Shown here piece by piece: positions 1 through 5,763 of a stretch of DNA of 11,065 nucleotides. Origin of the DNA: Candidatus Woesearchaeota archaeon. GTDB lineage: Archaea; Nanobdellota; Nanobdellia; Woesearchaeales; SKIA01. Under the pieces are notes generated by a model that did not search any database, was not told where the DNA came from, and was given only the letters and a program-made list of their open reading frames with translations. Made by a program: the position numbers and the translations under genes. The stretch covers positions 1-11,065 of the forward strand of contig SKIA01000035.1 in NCBI GenBank assembly GCA_007116645.1, read 5' to 3'. Position 1 is the first letter of the stretch; each line of letters starts with the position of its first letter.

Positions 1-121
1 AACTTACTCTGTGCGTGATAGGGCTTTATTTCGATTATTGCTTGAGCGATGAGTGATATTAGTGCGTGAAGGAATGAGTGCATGAGCGTGCGTGTTTCCT
101 TAGTGTGTATTTCTTTAGTAA
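1..121. other. Unresolved stretch, stops in all frames
   Basis: No reading frame stays open here on the + strand. Frame 2 begins with a stretch reading TYSVRDRALF, which resembles the 'C-x-Y-S' strand of the surface-protein domain found just downstream, but it hits TGA at about 50. Frame 1 offers SVRVSLVCISLVSD near 85-126. The DNA is rich in short GAGTG and GCGTG words. The best guess is a further decayed or mis-sequenced part of the pseudogene that follows; it is not strong enough to call a gene. Confidence 0.3.
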
Positions 122-572
122 GTGATTTATGGATCTGAGGCTGTATTTGTTCAGGATGTTCATATGTTTTTTTTAAGGGTTCTGATGGGTTTTTATTCAC
201 GCGTTATGTGCGCTGTAGATCTGATGATCTCAGTCAGACTTCTGATGGTGTCGAGGTCTTTTTAGTATTGAAGGAAGTACTGAATTTGCAGCGACTATTA
301 CTGCTCCTCAATCAGGTCAGCAATTTAATCCTAACACGCGAAGCGTCGATTTGCATGTGCGGACGACAAGTGCTGCTGAGTGTCGAGCAAGCGATGTGGC
401 TTTCTCCTTTGATGTTATGTCGTTGTCTTTCTCATCATCTGATGGTGTGGGGCACTCTCTCGTTCTTGATGGTTTGGCGCGTTGTTCAACGTATGAGTCT
501 ATTGTTCAGTGTTTGAGTGCTGATACTGGATTGCTTTCTGAGGTGGAGACTGTGTCATTTGAGATTCGATAA
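122..572 (+). pseudogene. Frameshifted 3' end of a secreted repeat-domain protein
   Basis: Three overlapping + frames carry consecutive pieces of one protein. Frame 2 (122 to about 174) gives YGSEAVFVQDVHMFF. Frame 1 (about 175 to 262) gives GSDGFLFTRYVRCRSDDLSQ. Frame 3 (about 258 to the TAA at 570-572) gives a full domain: a strand with TITAPQSGQQF, then AECRAS, SSSDGVGHS, YESIVQC and finally VSFEIR. This layout (proline-glycine start, Cys-Arg, a His in the middle, Tyr-x-x-x-x-Cys, terminal SFEI strand) is what I know from tandem beta-sandwich domains of archaeal extracellular proteins. The second domain copy partly matches the first (YVRC against IVQC). Both frame changes fall at T runs (T8 at 167-174, T5 at 259-263), and adding one base at each would restore a single frame. 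It may be a true pseudogene or homopolymer errors. The protein's 5' part lies outside the window or is lost. Confidence 0.55.
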
Positions 573-610
573 TTGCAACGCTCATAAGTTTTCTGTGCTT
601 TGCGCCTTGT

Positions 611-1198
611 ATGGATAAAACTGCTATGCGCGCGCGCAAAGAAGGCCTTCGCGCCAGAAGCTCGTATAAACTCAAAGAACTCAATAGAAAATACGCGTTT
701 CTTGATAACGCAAGTTCTATTCTTGACCTCGGAGCATGGCCTGGTGGGTGAAGTATCGTAGCTTCTAAGTTTGGGCACGTCACGGCTGTTGATTTAACTC
801 GTATGCATCCTATTGATGGCGTCACCTGCATTCAAGGTGATTTGTACGACCAAGAAGTTCTAGATCAGCTTCCCGTCGCTGACGTGGTGTTATCTGATGC
901 CGCGCCAAAAACCACTGGTGACTCGCGCGACCAGTACAAGTCGTATCTTATTTCTGTGCGGGCACTCGAAATCGCTCTTTTGCGGCTTAAAAAAGAAGGT
1001 TCGTTTATTGTTAAGATATTCCAAGGAGAAGACTTTGACGCATACCTTGCCGAGGTGCGAAAACATTTTGATTTTGTGAAGTGCACAAAACCGCCCACTT
1101 CTCGCAATGAAAGCAAAGAAATCTATATTGTTGCTATGGGTTTTCGTGGCCGAGAAGAAGGTTATGAATCGTACAAGCGCCTCTTAGAGGGCGACTAG
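611..1198 (+). pseudogene. rlmE: RlmE/FtsJ-type 23S rRNA 2'-O-methyltransferase, interrupted by in-frame TGA
   Basis: Read from ATG 611, the frame encodes a complete 195-residue RrmJ/FtsJ-family methyltransferase, except that codon 47 (749-751) is TGA. The family 2'-O-methylates a uridine in the A-loop of large-subunit rRNA using SAM. Visible features: the N-terminal RARSSYKLKEL helix with catalytic Lys20, SAM motif I (DLGAWPGG, then the stop), Asp96 in VLSDAAP, Lys135 in FIVKIFQGEDFD, and Glu170 in SRNESKEIYIV. This is the full K-D-K-E tetrad. In relatives the residue after PGG is tryptophan, so TGG to TGA is a one-base change. Nothing else is damaged, so the event is recent, suppressed, or a sequencing error. 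An ATG at 803 could restart translation but would lose Lys20 and the SAM motif. A weak TATA-like CATAAGTTT lies about 25 bases before the start. The stop shares the CTAG at 1195-1198 with the convergent gene. Confidence 0.8.
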
Positions 1199-1710
1199 AC
1201 GTGTGCTCCTCCTTCATTTGAAAAGGCTTCTTTTATCTTATCAAAAAATGACTCGGTAGCAAAGTTCTCAAGCGCTTCTGCTGCGAGTGATTCTTCTTCA
1301 TATGATTCTTCAAGCAGATCTGCTACATCTTCAGCATCTATCCGGTCAGCTATGATGATTGCTATTTGGTATCCTGCTTTTTCGTAATGCTCGATGCGAA
1401 GTGCGTGAGCAATGATGCTCATATCTTTTACGGGAGCATATGTGGCTTCATTCATGGCTTCCTCTGTCTCTGCAAGTATTCCGCGCATGCCCATGCAATC
1501 TTTTCTTGTCGGCTCTTCTTCAAGCATACGAAACGACCGCTCAAGTCGCATAACTTGGTTTTGTGTTTCAGCAATGTGCACTTCTATTGCTTCTTTGAGC
1601 TCCTCGTCGGATGCCTGCATGTGCATTCTTGGAAGTGCAGCAAGCACTTGTATCTCACCGTCGTATAAATCTTGTAATTGTTCCACCAATAAGTCCTTCA
1701 TTGAATTCAT
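1195..1710 (-). CDS. DUF892/YciE-YciF-type ferritin-like protein
   Basis: This 171-residue protein begins MNSMKDLLVEQLQDLYDGE, the characteristic opening of the DUF892 (YciE/YciF) family: helical-bundle proteins of the ferritin-like superfamily linked to stress responses. Four helices are apparent. Likely di-metal ligands, by analogy with the fold, are Glu19 (YDGE), Glu48 (HIAET), Glu107/His108/Glu110 (RIEHYE) and Glu138/139 (SYEEE). Length is normal for the family. There is no signal peptide or membrane segment, so it should be cytoplasmic. ATG at 1710 is preferred because a strong GGGGGAG Shine-Dalgarno-like block sits five bases upstream; a second ATG lies three codons in. Its stop codon overlaps that of rlmE on the other strand. 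The biochemical role of the family is poorly defined; oxidative or osmotic stress protection is inference. Confidence 0.88.
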   Translation of the reverse strand: MNSMKDLLVEQLQDLYDGEIQVLAALPRMHMQASDEELKEAIEVHIAETQNQVMRLERSFRMLEEEPTRKDCMGMRGILAETEEAMNEATYAPVKDMSIIAHALRIEHYEKAGYQIAIIIADRIDAEDVADLLEESYEEESLAAEALENFATESFFDKIKEAFSNEGGAHV

Positions 1711-1715
1711 AATGT

Positions 1716-1722
1716 CTCCCCC
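1716..1722 (-). promoter_or_regulatory. Shine-Dalgarno-like site GGGGGAG
   Basis: Read on the minus strand, GGGGGAG precedes the ATG of the ferritin-like gene with a five-base spacer. It supports the start at 1710. It is the clearest ribosome-binding site in the window; most other genes here look leaderless, so this transcript probably has a 5' leader. Confidence 0.6.
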
Positions 1723-1855
1723 TGATATATCATATTTCTAAGACATTTAAGCAATTCCTCTATGAGCTATATGTTGTTTGTTGGTGCCAAGAGAGTTTGC
1801 TGCTTTTGTTGTATCGGCGAGGTTAATTAGACTGAAAAGTATGTTTTGGTGGTGA

Positions 1856-2296
1856 TTAAAATACGTGCGCGCCATTTAGTACGGTCGCAAAGGCCACCCA
1901 GAGCACGTAAGGAACGAGTAAGTAAACTGCAATACGAGAGTAGTTCCACGCTTTAAACATCGTAACTACAAGTGTTGCAAGCAGCGCAAGAATGATGATG
2001 AACGCAACAAGAGGCGAATCGATGCCAAAGAACGCAGGAGTCCATAAAAAGTTCAGGAATAGTTGCGCGCCAAACCAGTACAGCGCATTTGTTGCGCGCT
2101 GCTTAATGAGCAATGCTAAAGAGATTCCGATCATCGCATATAATGCCGTCCATACAGGTCCAAACACCCATGAGGGCGGGGCAAATGATGGTTGCTCTCG
2201 GTCGCCATAGCCTTCGGTTGAGAAAACAGCACCAAGTAAGCCGCCGATGGCGACAAGTCCTACTGCGCACAACACTGCTAAGATCCATGTTTTCAT
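1856..2296 (-). CDS. tspO: TspO/MBR family membrane protein
   Basis: From ATG 2296 the product is about 146 residues with five hydrophobic helices, the TspO (tryptophan-rich sensory protein / translocator protein) topology. Family marks: a PSFAPPSWVFGPVWTALYA segment between helices 1 and 2, AQLFLNFLWTPAFFG in helix 3, and PYVLWVAFATVLNGAHVF in the last helix. TspO proteins bind tetrapyrroles and sterol-like ligands and act in stress and porphyrin-related responses; the role in archaea is unclear. The frame stays open up to a TTG at 2419, adding 41 residues with an extra hydrophobic segment. I prefer the internal ATG because the product then starts like other TspO proteins and a TATA-like CTTTATG (2320-2326, minus strand) lies about 27 bases before it, fitting a leaderless start. 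The gene is divergent from the 334-residue gene at 2459. Confidence 0.85.
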   Translation of the reverse strand: MKTWILAVLCAVGLVAIGGLLGAVFSTEGYGDREQPSFAPPSWVFGPVWTALYAMIGISLALLIKQRATNALYWFGAQLFLNFLWTPAFFGIDSPLVAFIIILALLATLVVTMFKAWNYSRIAVYLLVPYVLWVAFATVLNGAHVF

Positions 2297-2319
2297 ATTG
2301 CGTCTAAGTTTATCTACTA

Positions 2320-2326
2320 CATAAAG
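2320..2326 (-). promoter_or_regulatory. TATA-like box for the TspO gene
   Basis: CTTTATG on the minus strand is centred about 27 bases before ATG 2296, the spacing expected for a leaderless archaeal transcript. It helps choose that start over the upstream TTG. It is weakly conserved, so moderate support only. Confidence 0.35.
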
Positions 2327-2428
2327 TTGTATTATAGGGTCAAGATTTTGTTTCACGCGTAGCAAATTACGAGTTGTGTAAAACACCAGCAATAAAGATA
2401 CACTGACAAGTAGTAACAATCCACATTA

Positions 2429-2436
2429 TTTATATA
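2429..2436 (+). promoter_or_regulatory. TATA box (TTTATATA)
   Basis: A near-consensus archaeal TATA box lies about 27 bases before ATG 2459, so transcription would begin at or a few bases before the start codon. This is the best stand-alone promoter in the window and supports the reality of the unrecognised gene behind it. Confidence 0.6.
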
Positions 2437-2458
2437 CTGATGTGGGCTACATGAGAGT

Positions 2459-3463
2459 ATGGCTGTTCGCAAAAAAGAGTCGGGCCTCGAATTAATTATA
2501 GCGAAAGCACCGTCTAGACCGCCCAAAGCGACGTTTGGGGCGCTAAGCTTTAACGACCTTGATGGTCGACAGGAGATAGATTTTGTCCCACGAACACAAA
2601 AACCTTATGCTGAGTTTGCAGCAGACTTTATTATTCAGACCCTTGCTTATTTGCGTGAATCTCATGGTGCAACAGCAAAGGTGCACCCAGAAATTCACGA
2701 ACGCCTAGCATCATTAAACCAAAGTCATTACGCTCCTCAGGGTAGAGGGGTCACGCCAAACAGTCCAATGATTATGTCTGAGCGCATGCCAGATGAGTTC
2801 AGAAGTGTGTTACGAAACGCGGAAACTGGCGTGGATAGTTTTCCAAATGATTGGTGGACTCCTAAGCTGGGTGCTGATGCTGAGCACATTGAAGGAGAAC
2901 TGTATTGTACAGTTCCTCGTATAGCTGCGCGTTGTAATGGAAGCGCGAAACTCGGAATTCGTCATAGACTTCGTGCAGACAAAGCAGGTTTTGTAGATGG
3001 TATTTGGGAAGTGTACGATCTTTCTGGCGCAGTTGATTATTTACGGGCTGTTCACGAAGAGACTCTCGGAACAACCTGGACTCCGGGAAATCCGTATAAA
3101 CTTGATTCAAGAGGTTTATGTTTGCCTCAGATGACTCATGACGAAATCTTACGCCCGATTGATGAAGCGTATCAAGAAACGACTATTCCAGTATTATTTG
3201 GACACATGCAAGCAGATGTTCGTGAGGGACAAGCGTTTTTACGACACATGGATGGAGCGATACTGGACATATCGCTTGATCGCCTACGCCACCGGTTGTT
3301 TGATATAAACGACAGGTCTCGTGGTGATACTCCTCAAGAGAATTATACTAAGCTATGGAAGGTTGATTGGGCTCCTGGCGACGCGAGGGTTCCTATTTAT
3401 TCGACCACTGGATTTGAGCCTCATGACTTGATGAGTGTCTATTTGGGGCGTTCAGTACTGTAG
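2459..3463 (+). CDS. Unrecognised 334-residue protein
   Basis: I do not recognise a family. The frame is long and uninterrupted and starts with ATG right after a good TATA box, so it is very probably a real, leaderless gene. The product is soluble, with no signal peptide, membrane helix or coiled coil, and mixed charge. It is rich in Arg, His and Asp. Visible landmarks: an N-terminal basic MAVRKK, a FAADFIIQTLAYLRESHG helix near residue 55, paired tryptophans in PNDWWTPKLG near 130, cysteines in ELYCTVPRIAARCNG near 150, VHEETLGTTW near 195, and HMDGAILDISLDRLRHRLFDIN near 265. The scattered His and Asp residues could suggest metal binding, but no known motif is met. It ends just before, and converges with, tRNA-Gln. 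Codon use does not stand out from neighbouring genes by eye. Confidence 0.75.
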   Translation: MAVRKKESGLELIIAKAPSRPPKATFGALSFNDLDGRQEIDFVPRTQKPYAEFAADFIIQTLAYLRESHGATAKVHPEIHERLASLNQSHYAPQGRGVTPNSPMIMSERMPDEFRSVLRNAETGVDSFPNDWWTPKLGADAEHIEGELYCTVPRIAARCNGSAKLGIRHRLRADKAGFVDGIWEVYDLSGAVDYLRAVHEETLGTTWTPGNPYKLDSRGLCLPQMTHDEILRPIDEAYQETTIPVLFGHMQADVREGQAFLRHMDGAILDISLDRLRHRLFDINDRSRGDTPQENYTKLWKVDWAPGDARVPIYSTTGFEPHDLMSVYLGRSVL

Positions 3464-3499
3464 TTTGTGCTGGCGGCAAAACAGGTCGGTGTAGAATCA

Positions 3500-3597
3500 T
3501 AGCCCCGCCCGGATTCGAACCGGGGTCCCAAGCTCCAAAGGCTCGTATACTCTCGACTCAGCTTTTGATGGCTGAATGGCCGCTATACTACGGGGCT
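3500..3597 (-). tRNA. tRNA-Gln (TTG) with D-loop intron
   Basis: Read on the minus strand it folds as a full tRNA: acceptor AGCCCCG/CGGGGCT, D-stem GTAT/GTAT with U-G ends, anticodon stem CGAGC/GCTTG around loop CTTTGGA (anticodon TTG), four-base variable loop GGAC, T-arm CCCGG-TTCGAAT-CCGGG, and discriminator A at 3500. No CCA is encoded. The anticodon loop is intact, but the D-loop is 26 bases too long; removing 3552-3577 leaves a normal 72-base tRNA with AGCGGCCA as D-loop. The identity is further supported by the resemblance of its 5' half to known archaeal tRNA-Gln. The first ten bases overlap the 3' end of the homing endonuclease gene, and no TATA box is visible 25-30 bases upstream, so it may be transcribed through that gene and processed out. 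Confidence 0.88.
3552..3577 (-). other. Predicted 26-nt tRNA intron in the D-loop
   Basis: The insert folds into a six-pair hairpin (TTCAGC with GCTGAG, loop CATCAAAA). On its 5' side, exon bases CGG can pair with intron TCG, leaving a three-base CCA bulge between the two helices. Splicing endonuclease cutting CC|A fits a relaxed bulge-helix-bulge site. The 3' cut (AG|A) is placed by the need for a normal D-loop and could be off by a base. The central helix has three rather than four pairs, so this is a relaxed motif. Confidence 0.65.
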
Positions 3598-4226
3598 ATA
3601 TATTGCACAAATCGTGATTCGTGCTTGTAGTTACGAAAACCAATTTCATTAAAAAGCTTACGCAAAGCGTGCTTTCTGCTCACATAGATTTTTCTGCGTG
3701 TTATTTGGGATGTGAATATGCCTAATTTCAATAGTCCTCTTCTTGTATCTGCGAGTAATGCAGGATTATGATTTCTAAAGCAGATTTGAGTCCATCTGCC
3801 TGTTCTATACACTGAACCGTCTGTATCTATCAGCCCTCTTATACAAGCTCTTAACCAGCTTTTGTTCGAGAAAATCCAGTCTGGAATGGTTACGTTGTTG
3901 GTGATTTTGTTTCCTGGAGGCAGTCCAAGTGCTGTAAACAGCTCAACATATCCCTTTCCGTACAGTCGCAGGTAGCGAGCGTTGCGTGTTTTGTGCTCCA
4001 CACGAGATGCTTTTTCTCCAAATACTGAAAGTAGCAACGCTCGAACTCTAAAGAAATAGCTTTCCTCGTCCCCGTGAAATGCTATTGAAACTCCTCTTAC
4101 AGCGATTCCTTTACCTCTTTGTACATATGAGAAGACGTTTCCATCTCCCAATATGATTCCGATAATTTCTGCAAGATCTTCGCTAAACTCCACGTTTGGA
4201 GCGTATTTTTCCTTTCCTGCTACCAC
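3588..4226 (-). CDS. LAGLIDADG homing endonuclease
   Basis: The 212-residue product has two LAGLIDADG helices: LAEIIGIILGDGN (residues 18-30, catalytic Asp28) and IRGLIDTDGSVY (129-140, Asp136). A two-motif protein of this size works as a monomer, cutting a long asymmetric DNA site. A basic tail (TRRKIYVSRKHALRK) suits DNA binding. The proposed start is GTG at 4226, giving VAGKEKYAPNVEFSEDL before motif 1; the next upstream in-frame codons include TAA, so it cannot extend far without a frameshift. The gene is not inside an obvious protein (intein) or rRNA intron. Its last codons, reading Tyr-Ile-Ala-Pro-stop, run into tRNA-Gln: TAG is tRNA bases 8-10. The context implies a selfish gene settled at the tRNA; tRNA-Gln or its intron being the target is inference. 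Both catalytic acids remain, so it may be active. Confidence 0.85.
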   Translation of the reverse strand: MVAGKEKYAPNVEFSEDLAEIIGIILGDGNVFSYVQRGKGIAVRGVSIAFHGDEESYFFRVRALLLSVFGEKASRVEHKTRNARYLRLYGKGYVELFTALGLPPGNKITNNVTIPDWIFSNKSWLRACIRGLIDTDGSVYRTGRWTQICFRNHNPALLADTRRGLLKLGIFTSQITRRKIYVSRKHALRKLFNEIGFRNYKHESRFVQYIAP

Positions 4227-4292
4227 TTTTTATTGATGTTTTACGCTTTAAAAACACTTCTGGCCGTGCATGTCCAGTGGCTTCAACCATAC

Positions 4293-4300
4293 CTTTAAGT
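4293..4300 (+). promoter_or_regulatory. TATA box for the dioxygenase-hydrolase pair
   Basis: CTTTAAGT is centred about 27 bases before ATG 4324, consistent with leaderless transcription of the two-gene unit. On the other strand the same interval lies upstream of the endonuclease gene, so the region is a divergent intergenic promoter zone. Confidence 0.45.
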
Positions 4301-4323
4301 GTTAAACTGCTTTACTCTACCGC

Positions 4324-5151
4324 ATGAGAACTCCTGGCCTGCATCACGTCACAGCGATTTGTCGCAACGGTAGACAAAACGTATTATTCTACACCAAAAC
4401 GTTAGGACTCCAACTCATCAAAAAAACTGTGAATTTTGACGACCCAACAACGTGGCATTTATACTATGCTGACGCATCTGGTGTTAAAGGAACTATCCTT
4501 ACGTTTTTTGTTCTTCCACAAGCGCCTCAAGGACGCCCAGGAGCAAGAACGGTGACGAGAACGTGGTTTTCGTCAAGTGATATCACGCACTGGAAAGCAG
4601 TGCTTACAGAAAAACGCGTCCCGTTCCTCATTGAAGAGAATAACTTGCTCTTTCAAGACGCTGATGGCATGCCGCTAGGTATTATGCGCACAGACAACGC
4701 AAAAAAAGAGTTAACCATCCATGCTGTCACATTGTCATCAGATAAAGTAGGAGAGTCGCGCGCAGTGCTCGACACTCTTGGAGTACAAACGACGGCTCTT
4801 CCAAGTGGTCAAGAAGTGTTCTTAGAAGAATCTGATGCTAAACCTGGTATTGTTGCAAACGGTATGGTACACCACATCGCGTTTCGCGCTCCTGATTACG
4901 AAGACCAAGAAAAATGGCGCTCGGCATTAAAGAAACACTATCCAACGCCTGTGGTCAACAGAAATTATTTTCGCAGCGTATACTTCCGAGAACCGTCAGG
5001 TATTTTGTTTGAGATAGCAACGAACGGCCCTGGGTTCTTAATTGACGAAGACGAAGAACATCTCGGGCAAACGCTTCAATTGCCGCCTTGGCTTGAGCCG
5101 CAGCGAGAAGCAATCAAAAAGGCTCTTCCGCCATTAGGAGACACGCAATGA
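4324..5151 (+). CDS. MhqO/MhqE-like ring-cleaving dioxygenase (VOC/glyoxalase family)
   Basis: This 275-residue protein holds two glyoxalase/VOC modules. It matches the pattern of hydroquinone/quinone ring-cleaving dioxygenases such as Bacillus MhqE and MhqO: it opens with LHHVTAI, continues NVLFYTKTLGLQLIKKTVNFDD and LTFF, and the second module has GMVHHIAFRAPD, NRNYFRSVYFREPSG, LFEIATNGPGF and LPPWLEPQR. Likely metal ligands are His7 or His8, His183 or His184, and Glu230. The expected role is iron-dependent cleavage of hydroquinone- or catechol-type rings, acting in the cytoplasm against quinone stress. Length and C-terminus are normal for the family. Its TGA stop overlaps the ATG of the hydrolase gene (ATGA), so the two are probably co-translated. 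The family is mainly bacterial, so horizontal acquisition is likely but not shown by composition here. The actual substrate is unknown. Confidence 0.85.
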   Translation: MRTPGLHHVTAICRNGRQNVLFYTKTLGLQLIKKTVNFDDPTTWHLYYADASGVKGTILTFFVLPQAPQGRPGARTVTRTWFSSSDITHWKAVLTEKRVPFLIEENNLLFQDADGMPLGIMRTDNAKKELTIHAVTLSSDKVGESRAVLDTLGVQTTALPSGQEVFLEESDAKPGIVANGMVHHIAFRAPDYEDQEKWRSALKKHYPTPVVNRNYFRSVYFREPSGILFEIATNGPGFLIDEDEEHLGQTLQLPPWLEPQREAIKKALPPLGDTQ

Positions 5152-5732
5152 TTACAAAAGGCAATAAAGAATCAGAAAAAGTTCTCATACTCTTTCATGG
5201 AAGAGGCGGCACCGCAGAAGACATTGCAACGCTAGCAGATCACTTGCCAGATGTCTTTGTTGTCGCACCCCAAGCGCCTGAGCGTGCGTGGTATCCGCAT
5301 AGTTTCTTGCGTTCAAGACAAGAAAACGAACCTAAATTGTCACAATCACTACAAACAGCAAAAGAACTAATTCAACAATACGCAGACGAGTTTGGCTCAG
5401 AAAACGTGTTCATCGCAGGCTTCTCGCAAGGAGCGTGCCTCACAGCAGAAGCTGTTGCAACTCTTCCAATGAAATACGGTGGTGTTGGCATCTTCTCGGG
5501 AGGCGTTATTGGCCCAACAGAACAACTCCTGACATACAAAGGAGACCTCAAACAAACACCTGTGTACATTGGTGGTTCTGAAAACGACCCGTTCATTCCT
5601 GCGCATAGAATAAAAAAAACAGCGAAAATCTACAGCGAACTTAATGCAGAAGTAACGTTCAACTTATTCCCTGGTGGCGGACACTCGATTATACAAGAAG
5701 AAATTGATTGGCTCTCGCGTCTTCTTGCGTAA
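5148..5732 (+). CDS. Alpha/beta hydrolase, phospholipase/carboxylesterase family
   Basis: The 194-residue product is a compact alpha/beta hydrolase of the dienelactone hydrolase / YpfH-carboxylesterase group. After the first strand it has the oxyanion segment LFHGRGGTAED, then the nucleophile elbow GFSQGA (Ser93), then SENDPF (Asp147), then GGGHSI (His179): a complete Ser-Asp-His triad. There is no signal peptide, so it is cytoplasmic. It starts inside the stop codon of the dioxygenase gene. In Bacillus, mhqE is followed by the hydrolase gene mhqD, so the likeliest role is hydrolysis of the ester or ring-opened product made by the partner. That is inference from context; the substrate is not determined. 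The pair probably shares the promoter upstream of 4324. Confidence 0.85.
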   Translation: MITKGNKESEKVLILFHGRGGTAEDIATLADHLPDVFVVAPQAPERAWYPHSFLRSRQENEPKLSQSLQTAKELIQQYADEFGSENVFIAGFSQGACLTAEAVATLPMKYGGVGIFSGGVIGPTEQLLTYKGDLKQTPVYIGGSENDPFIPAHRIKKTAKIYSELNAEVTFNLFPGGGHSIIQEEIDWLSRLLA

Positions 5733-5763
5733 GACATTTAACCACCGCAACTCTTGCTAGTCC

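Noticed and set aside
45..95. Short GAGTG/GCGTG words as a direct-repeat array
   Set aside because: The words are irregularly spaced and imperfect, with no constant unit or spacer, so neither a tandem repeat nor a CRISPR array.
208..516. Single intact ORF of 102 codons at the left end
   Set aside because: Only its first part (to about 262) resembles a protein domain; the rest is leucine-rich shadow of the neighbouring frame, where the domain continues.
611..1198. TGA reassigned to tryptophan genome-wide
   Set aside because: The other genes here are full length with TGG for Trp and no TGA inside, and the dioxygenase gene ends in TGA exactly at its expected C-terminus, overlapping the next ATG. 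Only one site suggests recoding, so I treat it as local.
803..1198. Separate short gene starting at ATG 803
   Set aside because: It is the C-terminal two thirds of rlmE and lacks Lys20 and the SAM-binding motif; the same frame upstream of the TGA encodes the missing part.
2297..2419. Longer 187-residue form of the TspO protein
   Set aside because: It would start at TTG, add a sixth hydrophobic stretch not typical of the family, and run through the likely promoter. The internal ATG with a TATA-like box at leaderless spacing fits better.
3588..4226. Integrative element using tRNA-Gln as attachment site
   Set aside because: No integrase gene and no duplicate of tRNA sequence is seen on the far side of the endonuclease gene (4227-4323); the insertion lies at the 5' rather than the 3' tRNA end.
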